From: Exiguobacterium aurantiacum
Lineage (GTDB): Bacteria; Bacillota; Bacilli; Exiguobacteriales; Exiguobacteriaceae
Length of the DNA: 64,000 nt
Reading direction: 5' to 3'
NCBI RefSeq assembly: GCF_024362205.1
Contig: NZ_CP101462.1
Coordinates: 1,330,501 to 1,394,500 of the forward strand
How positions within the stretch are numbered: the stretch's first letter is position 1; each line of letters opens with the position of its first letter. The notes under the pieces were generated by a model that was not told where the DNA came from, ran no database searches, and worked only from the letters and a program-made list of their open reading frames with translations. Shown piece after piece: positions 42,327 through 51,966 of the stretch. The position numbers were made by a program, and so were the translations under genes.

Positions 42327-43667
42327 ATGGCCAGAAAAACGTTCACGAAAGAAGACATCAAACGCATCGCGCAAGAAGAGGACGTACGCTTTATTCGTCT
42401 TCAATTCACGGATATCCTCGGTACGATTAAAAACGTCGAGGTACCGATCAGTCAATTGGACAAAGCACTTGATAACAAGATGATGTTCGACGGCTCTTCA
42501 ATCGAAGGTTTCGTACGCATCGAGGAATCAGACATGTACCTCTATCCAGACCTCAACACATGGGTCGTCTTCCCGTGGACAGATGGCAGCGGTAAAGTCG
42601 CTCGCTTGATTTGTGATATTTATAATCCAGACGGCACACCGTTCAGCGGTGACCCGCGCGGTAGCTTGAAGCGTAACCTCGAGCGCATGCAAAAGCTCGG
42701 CTTCACAGCGTTCAACGTCGGACCAGAGCCTGAGTTCTTCCTCTTCAAGAAAGACTTGAACGGCAAACCGACGCTCGAACTCAATGACCAAGGCGGTTAC
42801 TTCGACTTGGCACCGGTCGACCTCGGCGAGAACTGCCGTAAAGAGATCGTCATCGAGCTCGAAAACATGGGCTTCGAAATCGAAGCATCGCACCACGAAG
42901 TCGCTCCAGGTCAGCACGAAATCGACTTCAAATACGCGGATGCGGTCACAACGGCTGATAACATCCAAACGTTCAAACTCGTCGTTAAGACGATCGCGGC
43001 GAAATATGGCCTTCACGCGACGTTCATGCCGAAGCCACTCTTCGGTGTCAACGGTTCTGGGATGCATGCCAACATGTCGCTCTTCAAAGGTGACACGAAC
43101 GTCTTCTACGACCCGAACGGCGACATGGAATTGTCAGACACAGCTCGCGCCTTCACGGCAGGGATTCTCGAGCATGCTCGTGCGTTCACGGCTGTCTGTA
43201 ACCCGACGGTCAACTCGTACAAACGCCTCGTACCTGGTTACGAAGCACCATGCTACGTAGCATGGAGCGCACGCAACCGTTCACCACTCGTTCGTGTACC
43301 TGCGGCCCGTGGCCTCTCGACACGTATCGAAGTACGTTCGGTCGACCCGGCAGCGAACCCGTACCTCGCGTTGTCTGCTCTCTTGGCGTCTGGCCTTGAC
43401 GGGATCGAAAAAGATATGGCGGCTCCGAAGCCGATCGACAGCAACATCTATGTGATGGACAAGCCAGAGCGTGTTGCCAACGGGATCGATGATCTTCCAG
43501 CTACACTCTTCGACGCACTCGAAGTGCTTCGTGCCGACAAAGTCGTCATGGATTCTCTCGGTGACCACATCGGTGAACACTTCCTCGAGTTGAAAGAAAT
43601 CGAGTGGGATATGTTCCGTACGCAAGTGACAGAGTGGGAACGCGATCAGTACATGACGCTCTACTAA
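42327..43667 (+). CDS. glnA: Glutamine synthetase, type I alpha
   Basis: GlnA forms a dodecamer that makes glutamine from glutamate, ammonia and ATP. The 446-residue length is typical for the Gram-positive I-alpha type, which lacks the adenylylation insert. Visible motifs are '[18 protein letters not shown]', the metal site 'GPEPEFFLF', '[14 protein letters not shown]', 'GSGMHANMS' and '[17 protein letters not shown]'. ATG 42327 follows GAGGGGA; upstream codons in the same frame are not homologous. Feedback-inhibited GlnA also controls GlnR and TnrA in this group. A strong terminator follows. Confidence 0.97.
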   Translation: MARKTFTKEDIKRIAQEEDVRFIRLQFTDILGTIKNVEVPISQLDKALDNKMMFDGSSIEGFVRIEESDMYLYPDLNTWVVFPWTDGSGKVARLICDIYNPDGTPFSGDPRGSLKRNLERMQKLGFTAFNVGPEPEFFLFKKDLNGKPTLELNDQGGYFDLAPVDLGENCRKEIVIELENMGFEIEASHHEVAPGQHEIDFKYADAVTTADNIQTFKLVVKTIAAKYGLHATFMPKPLFGVNGSGMHANMSLFKGDTNVFYDPNGDMELSDTARAFTAGILEHARAFTAVCNPTVNSYKRLVPGYEAPCYVAWSARNRSPLVRVPAARGLSTRIEVRSVDPAANPYLALSALLASGLDGIEKDMAAPKPIDSNIYVMDKPERVANGIDDLPATLFDALEVLRADKVVMDSLGDHIGEHFLELKEIEWDMFRTQVTEWERDQYMTLY

Positions 43668-43699
43668 GTCGATGAACAGGGGGATTCCCCTTTAAAATC

Positions 43700-43749
43700 A
43701 GAGTCCTGAATGATTCTTCGCAAGAAGGGTTCATTCAGGACTCTTTTTC
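43700..43749 (+). terminator. Terminator after glnA
   Basis: AGAGTCCTGAATGA (43700-43713) pairs with TCATTCAGGACTCT (43731-43744), followed by T5. The long loop contains a minor inner TTCTTCGCAAGAA hairpin. Confidence 0.9.
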
Positions 43750-43836
43750 TATAATTCACTTCAACTAATCAATATAATGAGGGGGAGCGTATGGGCAATC
43801 TGGGCGAAGTGGATGAGAATTAAGGAGGTATGAGGC

Positions 43837-44940
43837 ATGGCAACACCATTAAAAGACGTATATCATGAGGACTTTTTGTGGGAATTTGGACGACGTATTC
43901 AATCCGTCTACCCATCGTTTGAGATACAAGCATTTGTCGCATCGATTGTAGATGAGTCATGGGAAGCGTTAGCGCTCAAAGCGCGGACACGCCGTATCTC
44001 GACAATACTCGGGGAGTACTTACCTCAACACTACGAGTCAGCTTTAGATGTATTGGTTGAAATTGCAGACGATTGTGTTGGCTTTCCATATTTATTCTTT
44101 CCAGACTTTGTAGTAGTGTACGGACAAGCGGAAGAACATTGGGAACGCTCGATGTCAGCACTCGAACTGTTCACGCAAAAATCATCTTCTGAATTTGCGA
44201 TCAGACCTTTTCTGCTTCGTGATTCGACGCGAGTGCTGGATCGCATGATGGCATGGGCCGAGCATCCGAATGAGCATGTGCGAAGATTGGCGAGTGAAGG
44301 TTGTCGCCCTCGTCTTCCGTGGGCGGAATCGTTACCGATGTTCAAAGGAGACCCTGGTCCAGTGTTGGCGGTTTTAGAGTTATTAAAAGAAGACCCCTCA
44401 TTATATGTGAGAAAAAGTGTCGCCAACAACCTCAACGATATCTCGAAAGATCACCCGGAAGCCGTGCTCGCAGTCTCGCGTCGATGGCAAGGCGAACATC
44501 CTCATACCGATTGGATCATCAGACATGGGTGCCGAACATTGATCAAATCCGCACACCCCGACGCTTTAACATTGTTCGGTTATGCGCAAGACACGGATTT
44601 AACCGTCAACTCATCGATTTCTATACATCCGAACGTGCTCCACATAGGGGAGGCGTGTGAGATTCAATACGAGTTGTCGATTCGTCCAGGCGATGCGGCT
44701 TATATTCGTATCGAATATGCGATTGACTTCATAAATGCTAACGGGAAAGCGAGTCGTAAAGCATTCCTGCTAGCGAATAAAATCGTCGCCGGGGGTGCGC
44801 GACTTGCGTCGAGTAGAGTTCATAACTGGTCAGATTTGACGACGCGTCGGCATTATCCAGGTGAGCATCGTATCGTCTTATTAGTAAATGGAAGAGAAGT
44901 GGCTGAACATCACATCATGTTGCACAAACGTGACGATTGA
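43837..44940 (+). CDS. alkC: DNA alkylation repair glycosylase AlkC, with C-terminal Ig-like domain
   Basis: AlkC removes alkylated bases such as 3-methyladenine from DNA. The 367-residue protein has HEAT-like alpha repeats over about 1-250. The family-diagnostic block 'VRRLASEGCRPRLPWAESLP' is followed by 'SLYVRKSVANNLNDISKDHP' and 'TDWIIRHGCRTLIKSAHP'. The last ~115 residues ('ISIHPNVLHIGEACEIQYEL') look like an Ig-like beta domain, as in the AlkC-beta subtype. AAGGAGG precedes ATG 43837. It appears to be a single-gene unit between two terminators. No SOS or Ada-type site was recognised upstream. Confidence 0.88.
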   Translation: MATPLKDVYHEDFLWEFGRRIQSVYPSFEIQAFVASIVDESWEALALKARTRRISTILGEYLPQHYESALDVLVEIADDCVGFPYLFFPDFVVVYGQAEEHWERSMSALELFTQKSSSEFAIRPFLLRDSTRVLDRMMAWAEHPNEHVRRLASEGCRPRLPWAESLPMFKGDPGPVLAVLELLKEDPSLYVRKSVANNLNDISKDHPEAVLAVSRRWQGEHPHTDWIIRHGCRTLIKSAHPDALTLFGYAQDTDLTVNSSISIHPNVLHIGEACEIQYELSIRPGDAAYIRIEYAIDFINANGKASRKAFLLANKIVAGGARLASSRVHNWSDLTTRRHYPGEHRIVLLVNGREVAEHHIMLHKRDD

Positions 44941-44961
44941 TTATTACAATCGACGGTTCGA

Positions 44962-45001
44962 AAAAGGGCAACCCTGTCTATTTAGACGGGTTGCCCTTTT
45001 G
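44962..45001. terminator. Bidirectional terminator between alkC and the DUF2227 gene
   Basis: GGGCAACCC (44966-44974) pairs with GGGTTGCCC (44988-44996), with A5 on the left and T4 on the right. Confidence 0.85.
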
Positions 45002-45023
45002 GACGTGTACCATAACTTTTTTC

Positions 45024-45464
45024 TTAAAACGCACGTTTGAAGAACGTGGACGCATAGTCGAGCGTCGTGTGTAGCGTCGTCGCGAAAACGAGTCCGAAGA
45101 AGCAGGCTGCCCCGTTCAGGTCGAGCCACGATCTGACGGCTTCCTCATACGGCGTGACCGTGAGCAGAAGCGTGAGCGGGAAACCGAGATAGATGACCCG
45201 GATCAGATCGCTCAAGAGCGGAAAATGCGAGAATAACGACCGATGGGGCATAATCTTCACGTAAGGGAGCCAAAAGCCCCGAAGTGGTCCCCATCGATAA
45301 TAGGCGTCCGACTTCAAATCGAGATCCGGGGAGAGCCAGAACGTCCCGATGAGGGCGCCGAGCAGGAACACGGTCGGAACATCGATGTCAATAAAAGGCG
45401 TGGCAATCGCAAGAGCACCGATTGCCACGAGATTCGTACGGGTATGTGTCTTGCCACTAGCCAT
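45024..45464 (-). CDS. DUF2227-type putative metal-binding membrane protein
   Basis: This 146-residue protein has about four membrane segments. The conserved polar residues are 'SGKTHTRTNL' near the N-terminus, 'WLSPDLDLKSDAYYRWG' and 'MPHRSLFSHFP', whose His and Asp residues resemble a metal site. The family (DUF2227; also related to membrane-bound metal-dependent hydrolases of the YdjM type) has no proven reaction. Its ATG overlaps the lexA stop by one base (TAATG), so it should be co-transcribed with lexA and may rise during the SOS response. Confidence 0.75.
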   Translation of the reverse strand: MASGKTHTRTNLVAIGALAIATPFIDIDVPTVFLLGALIGTFWLSPDLDLKSDAYYRWGPLRGFWLPYVKIMPHRSLFSHFPLLSDLIRVIYLGFPLTLLLTVTPYEEAVRSWLDLNGAACFFGLVFATTLHTTLDYASTFFKRAF

Positions 45465-46084
45465 TAGTGAATCGTGCGGTATACACCGATGACCTTCCCT
45501 AAAATCGACACGTTATCGAAATACATCGCTTCGAGCTCGTCGTTCTCCGGCTGGAGGCGAACTTTCGAAGCTTCTTTATAAATCCGCTTCACTGTCGCTT
45601 CACCTTCATCCGTCATGGCGACGACAATCTCTCCATTGTCAGCCGTGTTTTGTTGACGGACGAGGACGCGGTCCCCATCCAAGATCCCCGCGTTGATCAT
45701 CGAGTCTCCTGAAACAGAGAGCATGTAGACGTTGTCGGAACCGACGACGTGAGCCGGGAGTGGGAAGTGTTCTTCCACGTTCTCGATGGCCGTGATCGGC
45801 GTACCGGCCGTGACTTTCCCAATGACCGGCACGTACATGACGGCATCGTGATCTTCGACGACTGACATCTCTTCATCTAAAATCTCGATGGCACGTGGCT
45901 TCGTCTTGTCACGTCGAATCAATCCACGTTTCTCTAGACGGTCCAAGTGGCCGTGGACGGTCGAGCTCGATGCGAGTCCGACTGCCTCTCCGATTTCACG
46001 AACGGAAGGTGGATACCCTTTCGCCCGGACCTCGGCTTTTATAAAATCAAGAATCTGTTGTTGTCTTGCTGACATTTTTTTCAA
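45464..46084 (-). CDS. lexA: SOS repressor LexA
   Basis: LexA represses DNA-damage genes and cleaves itself when RecA filaments form. The 206-residue protein has a winged helix at 1-70 ('[20 protein letters not shown]'), the cleavage site Ala93-Gly94 in 'KVTAGTP', catalytic Ser128 ('SVSGDSMI') and Lys166 ('ATVKRIYKE'). I chose TTG 46084 because GAGGTG lies seven bases upstream and the resulting '[12 protein letters not shown]' aligns with B. subtilis; ATG 46075 is too far from the ribosome-binding site. It is autoregulated through the LexA box at 46171-46184 and is divergent from the yneA-position gene. Confidence 0.96.
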   Translation of the reverse strand: MKKMSARQQQILDFIKAEVRAKGYPPSVREIGEAVGLASSSTVHGHLDRLEKRGLIRRDKTKPRAIEILDEEMSVVEDHDAVMYVPVIGKVTAGTPITAIENVEEHFPLPAHVVGSDNVYMLSVSGDSMINAGILDGDRVLVRQQNTADNGEIVVAMTDEGEATVKRIYKEASKVRLQPENDELEAMYFDNVSILGKVIGVYRTIH

Positions 46085-46143
46085 TGGATTTCACCTCGAT
46101 TATGTCGAATAACCTGCGAACGCATCCTATTCTTTATGGGTTT

Positions 46144-46184
46144 AGTTTAACACAAGAACACATGAGCGCACAAACATTCGTTCG
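46144..46184 (-). promoter_or_regulatory. lexA promoter with perfect LexA box
   Basis: On the minus strand CGAACGAATGTTTG (46184-46171) matches CGAACRNRYGTTYG at all 14 positions. It overlaps a -35-like TTGTGC (46173-46168), which is 18 bases before TAAACT (46149-46144). Confidence 0.85.
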
Positions 46185-46195
46185 TTTTTTTCTGC

Positions 46196-46268
46196 TTGAC
46201 CGAACAGAAGTTCTTGTTTTATGATGAGAACAGATAAACGAACAGACGTTCTCAAGAACGTGTATTCT
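46196..46268 (+). promoter_or_regulatory. SOS promoter of the yneA-position operon, with up to three LexA boxes
   Basis: TTGACC (46196-46201) and TATGAT (46220-46225) have 18-base spacing. LexA-box matches are CGAACAGAAGTTCT (46201-46214, 12/14, between -35 and -10), CGAACAGACGTTCT (46239-46252, 13/14) and AGAACGTGTATTCT (46255-46268, 11/14). Tight repression is expected. Confidence 0.75.
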
Positions 46269-46289
46269 TATTCCCAGGAGGTAATCGTT

Positions 46290-46526
46290 ATGAGAGACAC
46301 AATCAATGGAATCATTTTAGTCGGCATGTTGGCACTTGGAATGTTCGCGTTTTATATGGTCGGGGAGATGCGTCAGGACGTTGACGTCGTCGCGATGGAA
46401 CCAGTGATTGAGCACAGCATCGAAGAAGAAGTCGCCATGACCGAAGCAGAGATGCTCGAAGCACAGCTTCTCGCAGAACGGGCCGAAGAAGAGGACGATC
46501 AAACGACGTGGTTCGCCGCCGAATAA
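46290..46526 (+). CDS. yneA: SOS-controlled small membrane protein in the yneA position, LysM-less
   Basis: This 78-residue protein starts at ATG 46290 (AGGAGG upstream). It has a single membrane segment at about 7-26 and a very acidic tail ('AEMLEAQLLAERAEEEDD'). In B. subtilis the same position (divergent from lexA, before yneB) holds YneA, the SOS cell-division inhibitor with a membrane anchor and an outer LysM domain. Here the LysM domain is absent and sequence similarity beyond the anchor is not evident. Position, LexA boxes and topology suggest an analogous division-checkpoint role, but this is inference, and the symbol is given by position only. Confidence 0.6.
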   Translation: MRDTINGIILVGMLALGMFAFYMVGEMRQDVDVVAMEPVIEHSIEEEVAMTEAEMLEAQLLAERAEEEDDQTTWFAAE

Positions 46527-46568
46527 TCTTTTCTGATTGCGAACAGTCCCTCATCCTGTGTATCGTAG

Positions 46569-47243
<675 letters not shown>

Positions 47244-47303
47244 TTCCTGCTCGCTGATTTTGTACAGTAGAAGGACAAATTCAGTAGAGAGGGGGCGAGC
47301 CTG

Positions 47304-47537
47304 ATGCTAGCACCTGAACAGTTGGAGCGAATCAATTTCCTCGCCAACAAAGCAAAGACAGATGGTCTGTCACCACAAGAGATGGACGAGCAGCAAGCGC
47401 TGCGTCAACAATATTTGCAAGCGTTCCGCCAATCATTCAAATCACAGATGATGGGAATGAAGGTCGTCGATCCGGAAGGAAACGACGTAACGCCAGAAAA
47501 ATTAAAAGATGAGCAGGAACGTTACCGCTCAGAATGA
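47304..47537 (+). CDS. ynzC: DUF896 protein YnzC
   Basis: This 77-residue, mostly helical hairpin protein has the DUF896 pattern 'LERINFLANKAKTDGLSPQE' and 'QALRQQYLQAFRQSFKSQM'. YnzC is the third gene of the SOS-induced yneA operon in B. subtilis, and its function is unknown. AGAGGGGG precedes ATG 47304. The C-terminus ('KLKDEQERYRSE') is hydrophilic. It is followed by a terminator. Confidence 0.9.
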   Translation: MLAPEQLERINFLANKAKTDGLSPQEMDEQQALRQQYLQAFRQSFKSQMMGMKVVDPEGNDVTPEKLKDEQERYRSE

Positions 47538-47543
47538 CCATGA

Positions 47544-47582
47544 ATGCACATCCTATTTCATATAGGATGTGCATGTTTGTTA
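47544..47582 (+). terminator. Terminator after ynzC
   Basis: ATGCACATCCTAT (47544-47556) pairs with ATAGGATGTGCAT (47562-47574) around TTCAT, then GTTTGTT. Confidence 0.8.
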
Positions 47583-47654
47583 TACGCGAACGTGGATCAG
47601 GGGGACTCATTGATGTGTTTTCAAGCGGAAGGAAGTAAACGATTCCATTTAATG

Positions 47655-47663
47655 TGTTATACT
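47655..47663 (+). promoter_or_regulatory. Extended -10 of the tkt promoter
   Basis: TGTTATACT is an extended -10 element. No good -35 is visible. The leader then contains a small CACAC/GTGTG hairpin (about 47680-47695). Confidence 0.5.
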
Positions 47664-47744
47664 AATTAATTAGTTGTGACACACGAATGAGTGTGCTAAA
47701 ATATGACGGGTAGAAACTTTGTAACAACAGAGAGGATGAAATTA

Positions 47745-49727
47745 GTGGAAACAACTACTAAAGAATTATTAGCGATTAACTCGATTCGGACGCTCTCAAT
47801 CGATGCGGTCCAAAAAGCGAACTCTGGTCACCCGGGGATGCCGATGGGTGCGGCTCCGATGGCGTTCACACTTTGGACGGATAAGATGCGTCACAACCCG
47901 AAAAACCCGAACTGGTTCAACCGCGACCGGTTCGTCCTTTCAGCGGGACACGGTTCGATGCTCTTGTACTCGCTTCTTCACTTATCTGGTTACGACCTTT
48001 CAATGGACGACCTCAAATCGTTCCGTCAAATGGATTCGAAGACGCCTGGGCATCCAGAATATCGTCACACAGCTGGTGTCGACGCGACGACTGGACCGCT
48101 CGGTCAAGGGATCGCCATGGCAGTCGGAATGGCGATGGCTGAGAAACACTTGGAAGCGACGTACAACCGTGATGAGTTCAAAGTGGTTGACCACTTCACA
48201 TACGGGATTTGTGGAGACGGTGACTTGATGGAAGGCGTGTCGGCAGAAGCAGCCTCGCTCGCTGGTCACTTGAAACTCGGCAAACTCGTCGTCCTTTATG
48301 ATTCAAACGACATCTCGCTTGACGGCGACCTTCACAAGTCGTTCTCAGAAAGCGTCGAAGATCGTTTCAACGCCTACGGTTGGCAAGTGATTCGCGTCGA
48401 AGACGGTACGGATATCGATACGATCGCGAAAGCGATCGACGAAGCGAAAGCGGAAACGTCGAAACCGACCCTCATCGAAGTGAAGACGGTCATCGGCTTC
48501 GGTTCGCCGAACAAGTCAGGCAAATCGGCATCACACGGTGCACCGCTCGGCGAAGCTGAAATCGAACTCACGAAGCAGTTCTACAAGTGGGAAGGTGAGA
48601 ACTTCTACGTACCGAACGAAGTATACGACTTGTTCAACGATAAAGTCGTTGAGCCAGGCGCGAAGCATGAAGCGGACTGGAACGAACTCGTCGAAGCGTA
48701 CAAGTCGGCACACCCTGAACTTGGTGCCCAGTTCGAGCGTGCGATGAACAACGAGCTCCCAGAAGGTTGGGACAGCGAGTTACCGACGTTCGAAATCGGT
48801 TCGAAGAAAGCGACTCGTCAAACGAGCGGTGAAGTATTGAACGCGATCGCCAAAGCAGTACCGACCCTCTTCGGTGGTTCGGCTGACCTTGCCGGCTCGA
48901 ACAACACGATGATTAAAGGGGCTGCTGATTTCGATGAAGATCCAGCGGGCCGTAACATCTGGTTCGGTGTCCGTGAATTCGCGATGGCAGCTGCCGTCAA
49001 CGGGATGGCGCTCCACGGTGGGGTTCTTCCTTACGGCGCGACATTCTTCGTCTTCTCGGATTACTTGCGCCCAGCGGTTCGACTCGCTGCGCTCATGGGA
49101 ATCCCATCAACGTTCGTCTTGACACACGATTCGATCGCGGTCGGCGAAGACGGTCCGACACACGAACCGGTCGAGCACTTGATGAGCTTCCGTGCGATGC
49201 CAAACTTGTCTGTTCTCCGTCCGGCTGACGGAAAAGAGACGATTGCGGCTTGGAAGCAAGCGATCACGACGAAATCGTCACCATCGCTTCTCGTCTTGAC
49301 GCGTCAAGCGTTGCCAGAGCTCGTTGGTACGTCGATTGAAGACGCGGCCAAAGGTGGCTACGTCGTCGCTGGTAAGTCGAGCGAAGCGGACGTCCTCCTG
49401 CTCGGTACAGGTTCTGAAGTCCACGTCCTCGTCGAAGCACGCGAAGCACTCGCAGCTGACGGCGTGAACGCAGCTGTCGTCTCGATGCCTTCGTGGGAAT
49501 TGTTCGAAGCACAATCGGCTGAGTACAAAGAATCGGTCCTTCCGTCGTCAATCACGAAGCGCGTCTCGCTTGAAGCGGGCGCGACACTCGGATGGTACAA
49601 GTACGTCGGTTTCGGTGGAAAAGTACTCGGGATTGACAAGTTCGGCGCATCTGCACCTGGGGATCTCCTCATGAAAGAATATGGCATGTCGGTCGACAAC
49701 GTCGTCGCTGCTGTCAAATCACTTTAA
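47745..49727 (+). CDS. tkt: Transketolase
   Basis: Transketolase moves two-carbon units between sugar phosphates in the non-oxidative pentose phosphate pathway, using thiamine diphosphate. The protein has about 660 residues: '[17 protein letters not shown]' at the N-terminus, the ThDP motif beginning '[20 protein letters not shown]', the Pyr domain ('[19 protein letters not shown]' and '[18 protein letters not shown]') and a C-terminal transferase domain. GTG 47745 fits the GAGG upstream best; ATG 47736 is nine bases earlier and overlaps it. Its codons look highly biased, as for an abundant enzyme. It is followed by a terminator. Confidence 0.95.
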   Translation: METTTKELLAINSIRTLSIDAVQKANSGHPGMPMGAAPMAFTLWTDKMRHNPKNPNWFNRDRFVLSAGHGSMLLYSLLHLSGYDLSMDDLKSFRQMDSKTPGHPEYRHTAGVDATTGPLGQGIAMAVGMAMAEKHLEATYNRDEFKVVDHFTYGICGDGDLMEGVSAEAASLAGHLKLGKLVVLYDSNDISLDGDLHKSFSESVEDRFNAYGWQVIRVEDGTDIDTIAKAIDEAKAETSKPTLIEVKTVIGFGSPNKSGKSASHGAPLGEAEIELTKQFYKWEGENFYVPNEVYDLFNDKVVEPGAKHEADWNELVEAYKSAHPELGAQFERAMNNELPEGWDSELPTFEIGSKKATRQTSGEVLNAIAKAVPTLFGGSADLAGSNNTMIKGAADFDEDPAGRNIWFGVREFAMAAAVNGMALHGGVLPYGATFFVFSDYLRPAVRLAALMGIPSTFVLTHDSIAVGEDGPTHEPVEHLMSFRAMPNLSVLRPADGKETIAAWKQAITTKSSPSLLVLTRQALPELVGTSIEDAAKGGYVVAGKSSEADVLLLGTGSEVHVLVEAREALAADGVNAAVVSMPSWELFEAQSAEYKESVLPSSITKRVSLEAGATLGWYKYVGFGGKVLGIDKFGASAPGDLLMKEYGMSVDNVVAAVKSL

Positions 49728-49739
49728 TCGCATTGTGTC

Positions 49740-49778
49740 AGTGGTGGCCCGCAGGTTTTGGGTCACCACTTTTTTTTC
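49740..49778 (+). terminator. Terminator after tkt
   Basis: AGTGGTG...CCC (49740-49750) pairs with GGG.CACCACT (49760-49770), followed by T8. Confidence 0.85.
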
Positions 49779-49851
49779 AGACGACTAGCGAATTAGCGTA
49801 ATATAGTGTATAGTAAAAAACGATGTTTCATATGGTAGAGGAGGTTAAGCC

Positions 49852-50082
49852 TTGAGTACATTATTCTGGATTCTTCTTATCGTGGCAGCACTAATCGGGG
49901 GTATCGCGATCGGTTTCTTTATCGCTCGTAAATACATGATGAACTACCTCGAACAGAACCCACCGATCAACGAAGATATGATTCGTACATTGATGATGCA
50001 AATGGGTCAAAAGCCGTCACAGAAGAAAGTCAACCAAGTGATGCGCGCCATGAACGTTCAAATGAAGAACGAAAAGAAATAA
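49852..50082 (+). CDS. yneF: UPF0154 membrane protein YneF
   Basis: This 76-residue protein has one N-terminal membrane segment (about 4-25), then the conserved '[20 protein letters not shown]' and '[17 protein letters not shown]'. The family is nearly universal in Firmicutes, without known function; a membrane-anchored helical tail faces the cytoplasm. The start is TTG 49852, supported by GGAGG ten bases upstream. A perfect hairpin terminator follows. Confidence 0.93.
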   Translation: MSTLFWILLIVAALIGGIAIGFFIARKYMMNYLEQNPPINEDMIRTLMMQMGQKPSQKKVNQVMRAMNVQMKNEKK

Positions 50083-50095
50083 TAATGATCGACCG

Positions 50096-50126
50096 AAGCA
50101 CTTTGCGCCCGCAAAGTGCTTTTTTC
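50096..50126 (+). terminator. Terminator after yneF
   Basis: AAGCACTTTGCG and CGCAAAGTGCTT (50096-50121) pair perfectly around CC, followed by T4-5. Confidence 0.9.
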
Positions 50127-50211
50127 ATCCAGTTTTTGTTAGACAATCGAACAAACTTTCGCTAATCTAATAGAATAGTCTGAATTCAAGACAACATAGG
50201 GGGTGTTTCCA

Positions 50212-51966
50212 ATTCGTGTATTTAAACAACTGGCTTGGTTTTTCAAGCTCGAGTGGCGGACGTATGCGTTCGGCATCGTCCTGCTCATGTTCGTCGCGGC
50301 GCTCGAACTCATACCGCCGCGCATCATCGGCCGAATCGTCGATGAGATCAACCGGGGAACGCTCGGTACAGATTTATTATGGATGTTGCTCGGCGGGCTC
50401 GCGGCCGTTGGGATCGGGAACTATGTGGCTCGTTTCTTTTGGCGATACTTCATCTTTGGGGCTTCGATTCGTCTCGGTCGGATGTTGCGGAGCCAGCTCT
50501 ATCGCCACTTCACCGATTTAGATCAACGTTTTTATAAGAAGTCGCGGGTCGGGGATTTGATGGCCCATGCGACGAACGATGTCCAAGCCGTCTCGACGAC
50601 GGCAGGAGCGGGGATTTTGACACTCGTCGACAGCATCACCATGGGAACGTTCGTCATCATTACGATGGTGACGACAATCAGCTGGAAATTGACGGTCGTG
50701 GCATTGTTGCCGCTGCCGATCATGGTCGCATTGACGACGCGATACGGCAAACTCTTACATAACCGGTTCGGGGTCGCCCAGGCGGCGTTCTCCGAACTGA
50801 ACGATAAAGTCCAAGAAAGCGTCAGCGGTGTCCGGGTGTTGAAGTCGACCGGGGAAGTCGGCCGCGACGTCGACTCGTTCGAGAAATTATCCGACGAAGT
50901 GATGGCGAAGAATGTCCGCGTCGCCAAAATCGACGCCTTATACGATCCAACCATCTTCGGGATCGTCGGTTTGTCCTATATCCTGTCAATCGGCTATGGC
51001 GCCTATTTGATTGAACAAGGCGAGCTGACGATCGGTCAAATCGTCAGCTTCACGGCTTATCTTAGTTTGCTCACTTGGCCGATGCTCGCGTTCGGCTGGC
51101 TGTTCAATATCGTCGAACGCGGCCGGGCGTCGTACGATCGCATCGAGCGAATGCTCGCCGTCAAACCTGAAATTCAAGATGACCCGATGGCGGCGACGAA
51201 ACTTGCCCATTCGGAGATTGAGGCGGACATCCGTGCGTTCCGCTATGATGAGACGCCTGTCTTACAGGACGTCACGTTCCGGATTGAACGCGGTCGCACG
51301 CTCGGCATCGTCGGACGGACCGGGTCTGGTAAGACAACGATCGTCCGCCTGTTGACGCGGGAGTATGACGTCCACGACGGCACCATCAAGATCGGTGGCA
51401 TCAACATTCGCCAAGTAAAAAAATCACTCCTGCTCGATAAGGTCGCCGTCGTCCCGCAAGATCATTTCTTGTTCAGCGATTCGATTGCGAACAATATCGC
51501 GTTCGGAAAACCGGAAGCGAAACTTGATGAAATCATGGAGGCGGCGAAAATCGCCGAGGTACATGACGACATCATGCGGCTGCCGGAAGGTTATGCCACC
51601 CTCGTTGGGGAACGGGGCGTGACGCTATCGGGTGGTCAGAAACAACGGATTTCGATTGCGCGCGCCCTCATGATTGAGGCGGATGTGTTGATTTTAGACG
51701 ACGCTCTCTCGGCTGTCGATGCGAAGACAGAAGAGGCGATTATTGATCATTTCCGGACCGGCAATCCCGACCAGTCCCGCTTGATTGTGGCGCACCGCCT
51801 GTCCGCCGTCGAGCACGCCGATGAGATCCTCGTCCTTGAGGACGGTCGCATCATTCAACGGGGCCGTCATCAGGACTTGATACGGGAGCCGGGTTGGTAC
51901 AAAGACACGTATGATCGCCAGCAACTCGAAGCGATTGTAGAAGGAGGTGGCCACCATGAAGCATGA
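50212..51966 (+). CDS. yheI: Heterodimeric ABC multidrug exporter, degenerate-site subunit (YheI/BmrC-like)
   Basis: This half-transporter of about 584 residues has six membrane helices (about 15-320) and a C-terminal nucleotide-binding domain with Walker A 'GRTGSGKTT' and signature 'TLSGGQKQR'. Walker B is 'VLILDDALSAVD', where Asp replaces the catalytic Glu. This is the known mark of the degenerate-site subunit in heterodimeric exporters such as BmrC/BmrD. The start is uncertain: GTG 50203 lies inside the GGGGGTG ribosome-binding run, whereas ATT 50212 is spaced eight bases from it and gives the natural 'RVFKQLAWFF' opening. It overlaps its partner by 11 bases. Confidence 0.88.
   Translation: MRVFKQLAWFFKLEWRTYAFGIVLLMFVAALELIPPRIIGRIVDEINRGTLGTDLLWMLLGGLAAVGIGNYVARFFWRYFIFGASIRLGRMLRSQLYRHFTDLDQRFYKKSRVGDLMAHATNDVQAVSTTAGAGILTLVDSITMGTFVIITMVTTISWKLTVVALLPLPIMVALTTRYGKLLHNRFGVAQAAFSELNDKVQESVSGVRVLKSTGEVGRDVDSFEKLSDEVMAKNVRVAKIDALYDPTIFGIVGLSYILSIGYGAYLIEQGELTIGQIVSFTAYLSLLTWPMLAFGWLFNIVERGRASYDRIERMLAVKPEIQDDPMAATKLAHSEIEADIRAFRYDETPVLQDVTFRIERGRTLGIVGRTGSGKTTIVRLLTREYDVHDGTIKIGGINIRQVKKSLLLDKVAVVPQDHFLFSDSIANNIAFGKPEAKLDEIMEAAKIAEVHDDIMRLPEGYATLVGERGVTLSGGQKQRISIARALMIEADVLILDDALSAVDAKTEEAIIDHFRTGNPDQSRLIVAHRLSAVEHADEILVLEDGRIIQRGRHQDLIREPGWYKDTYDRQQLEAIVEGGGHHEA

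Noticed and set aside
47679-47700. Riboswitch in the tkt leader
   Set aside because: Only one small five-base-pair hairpin is visible, with no known aptamer pattern or terminator.
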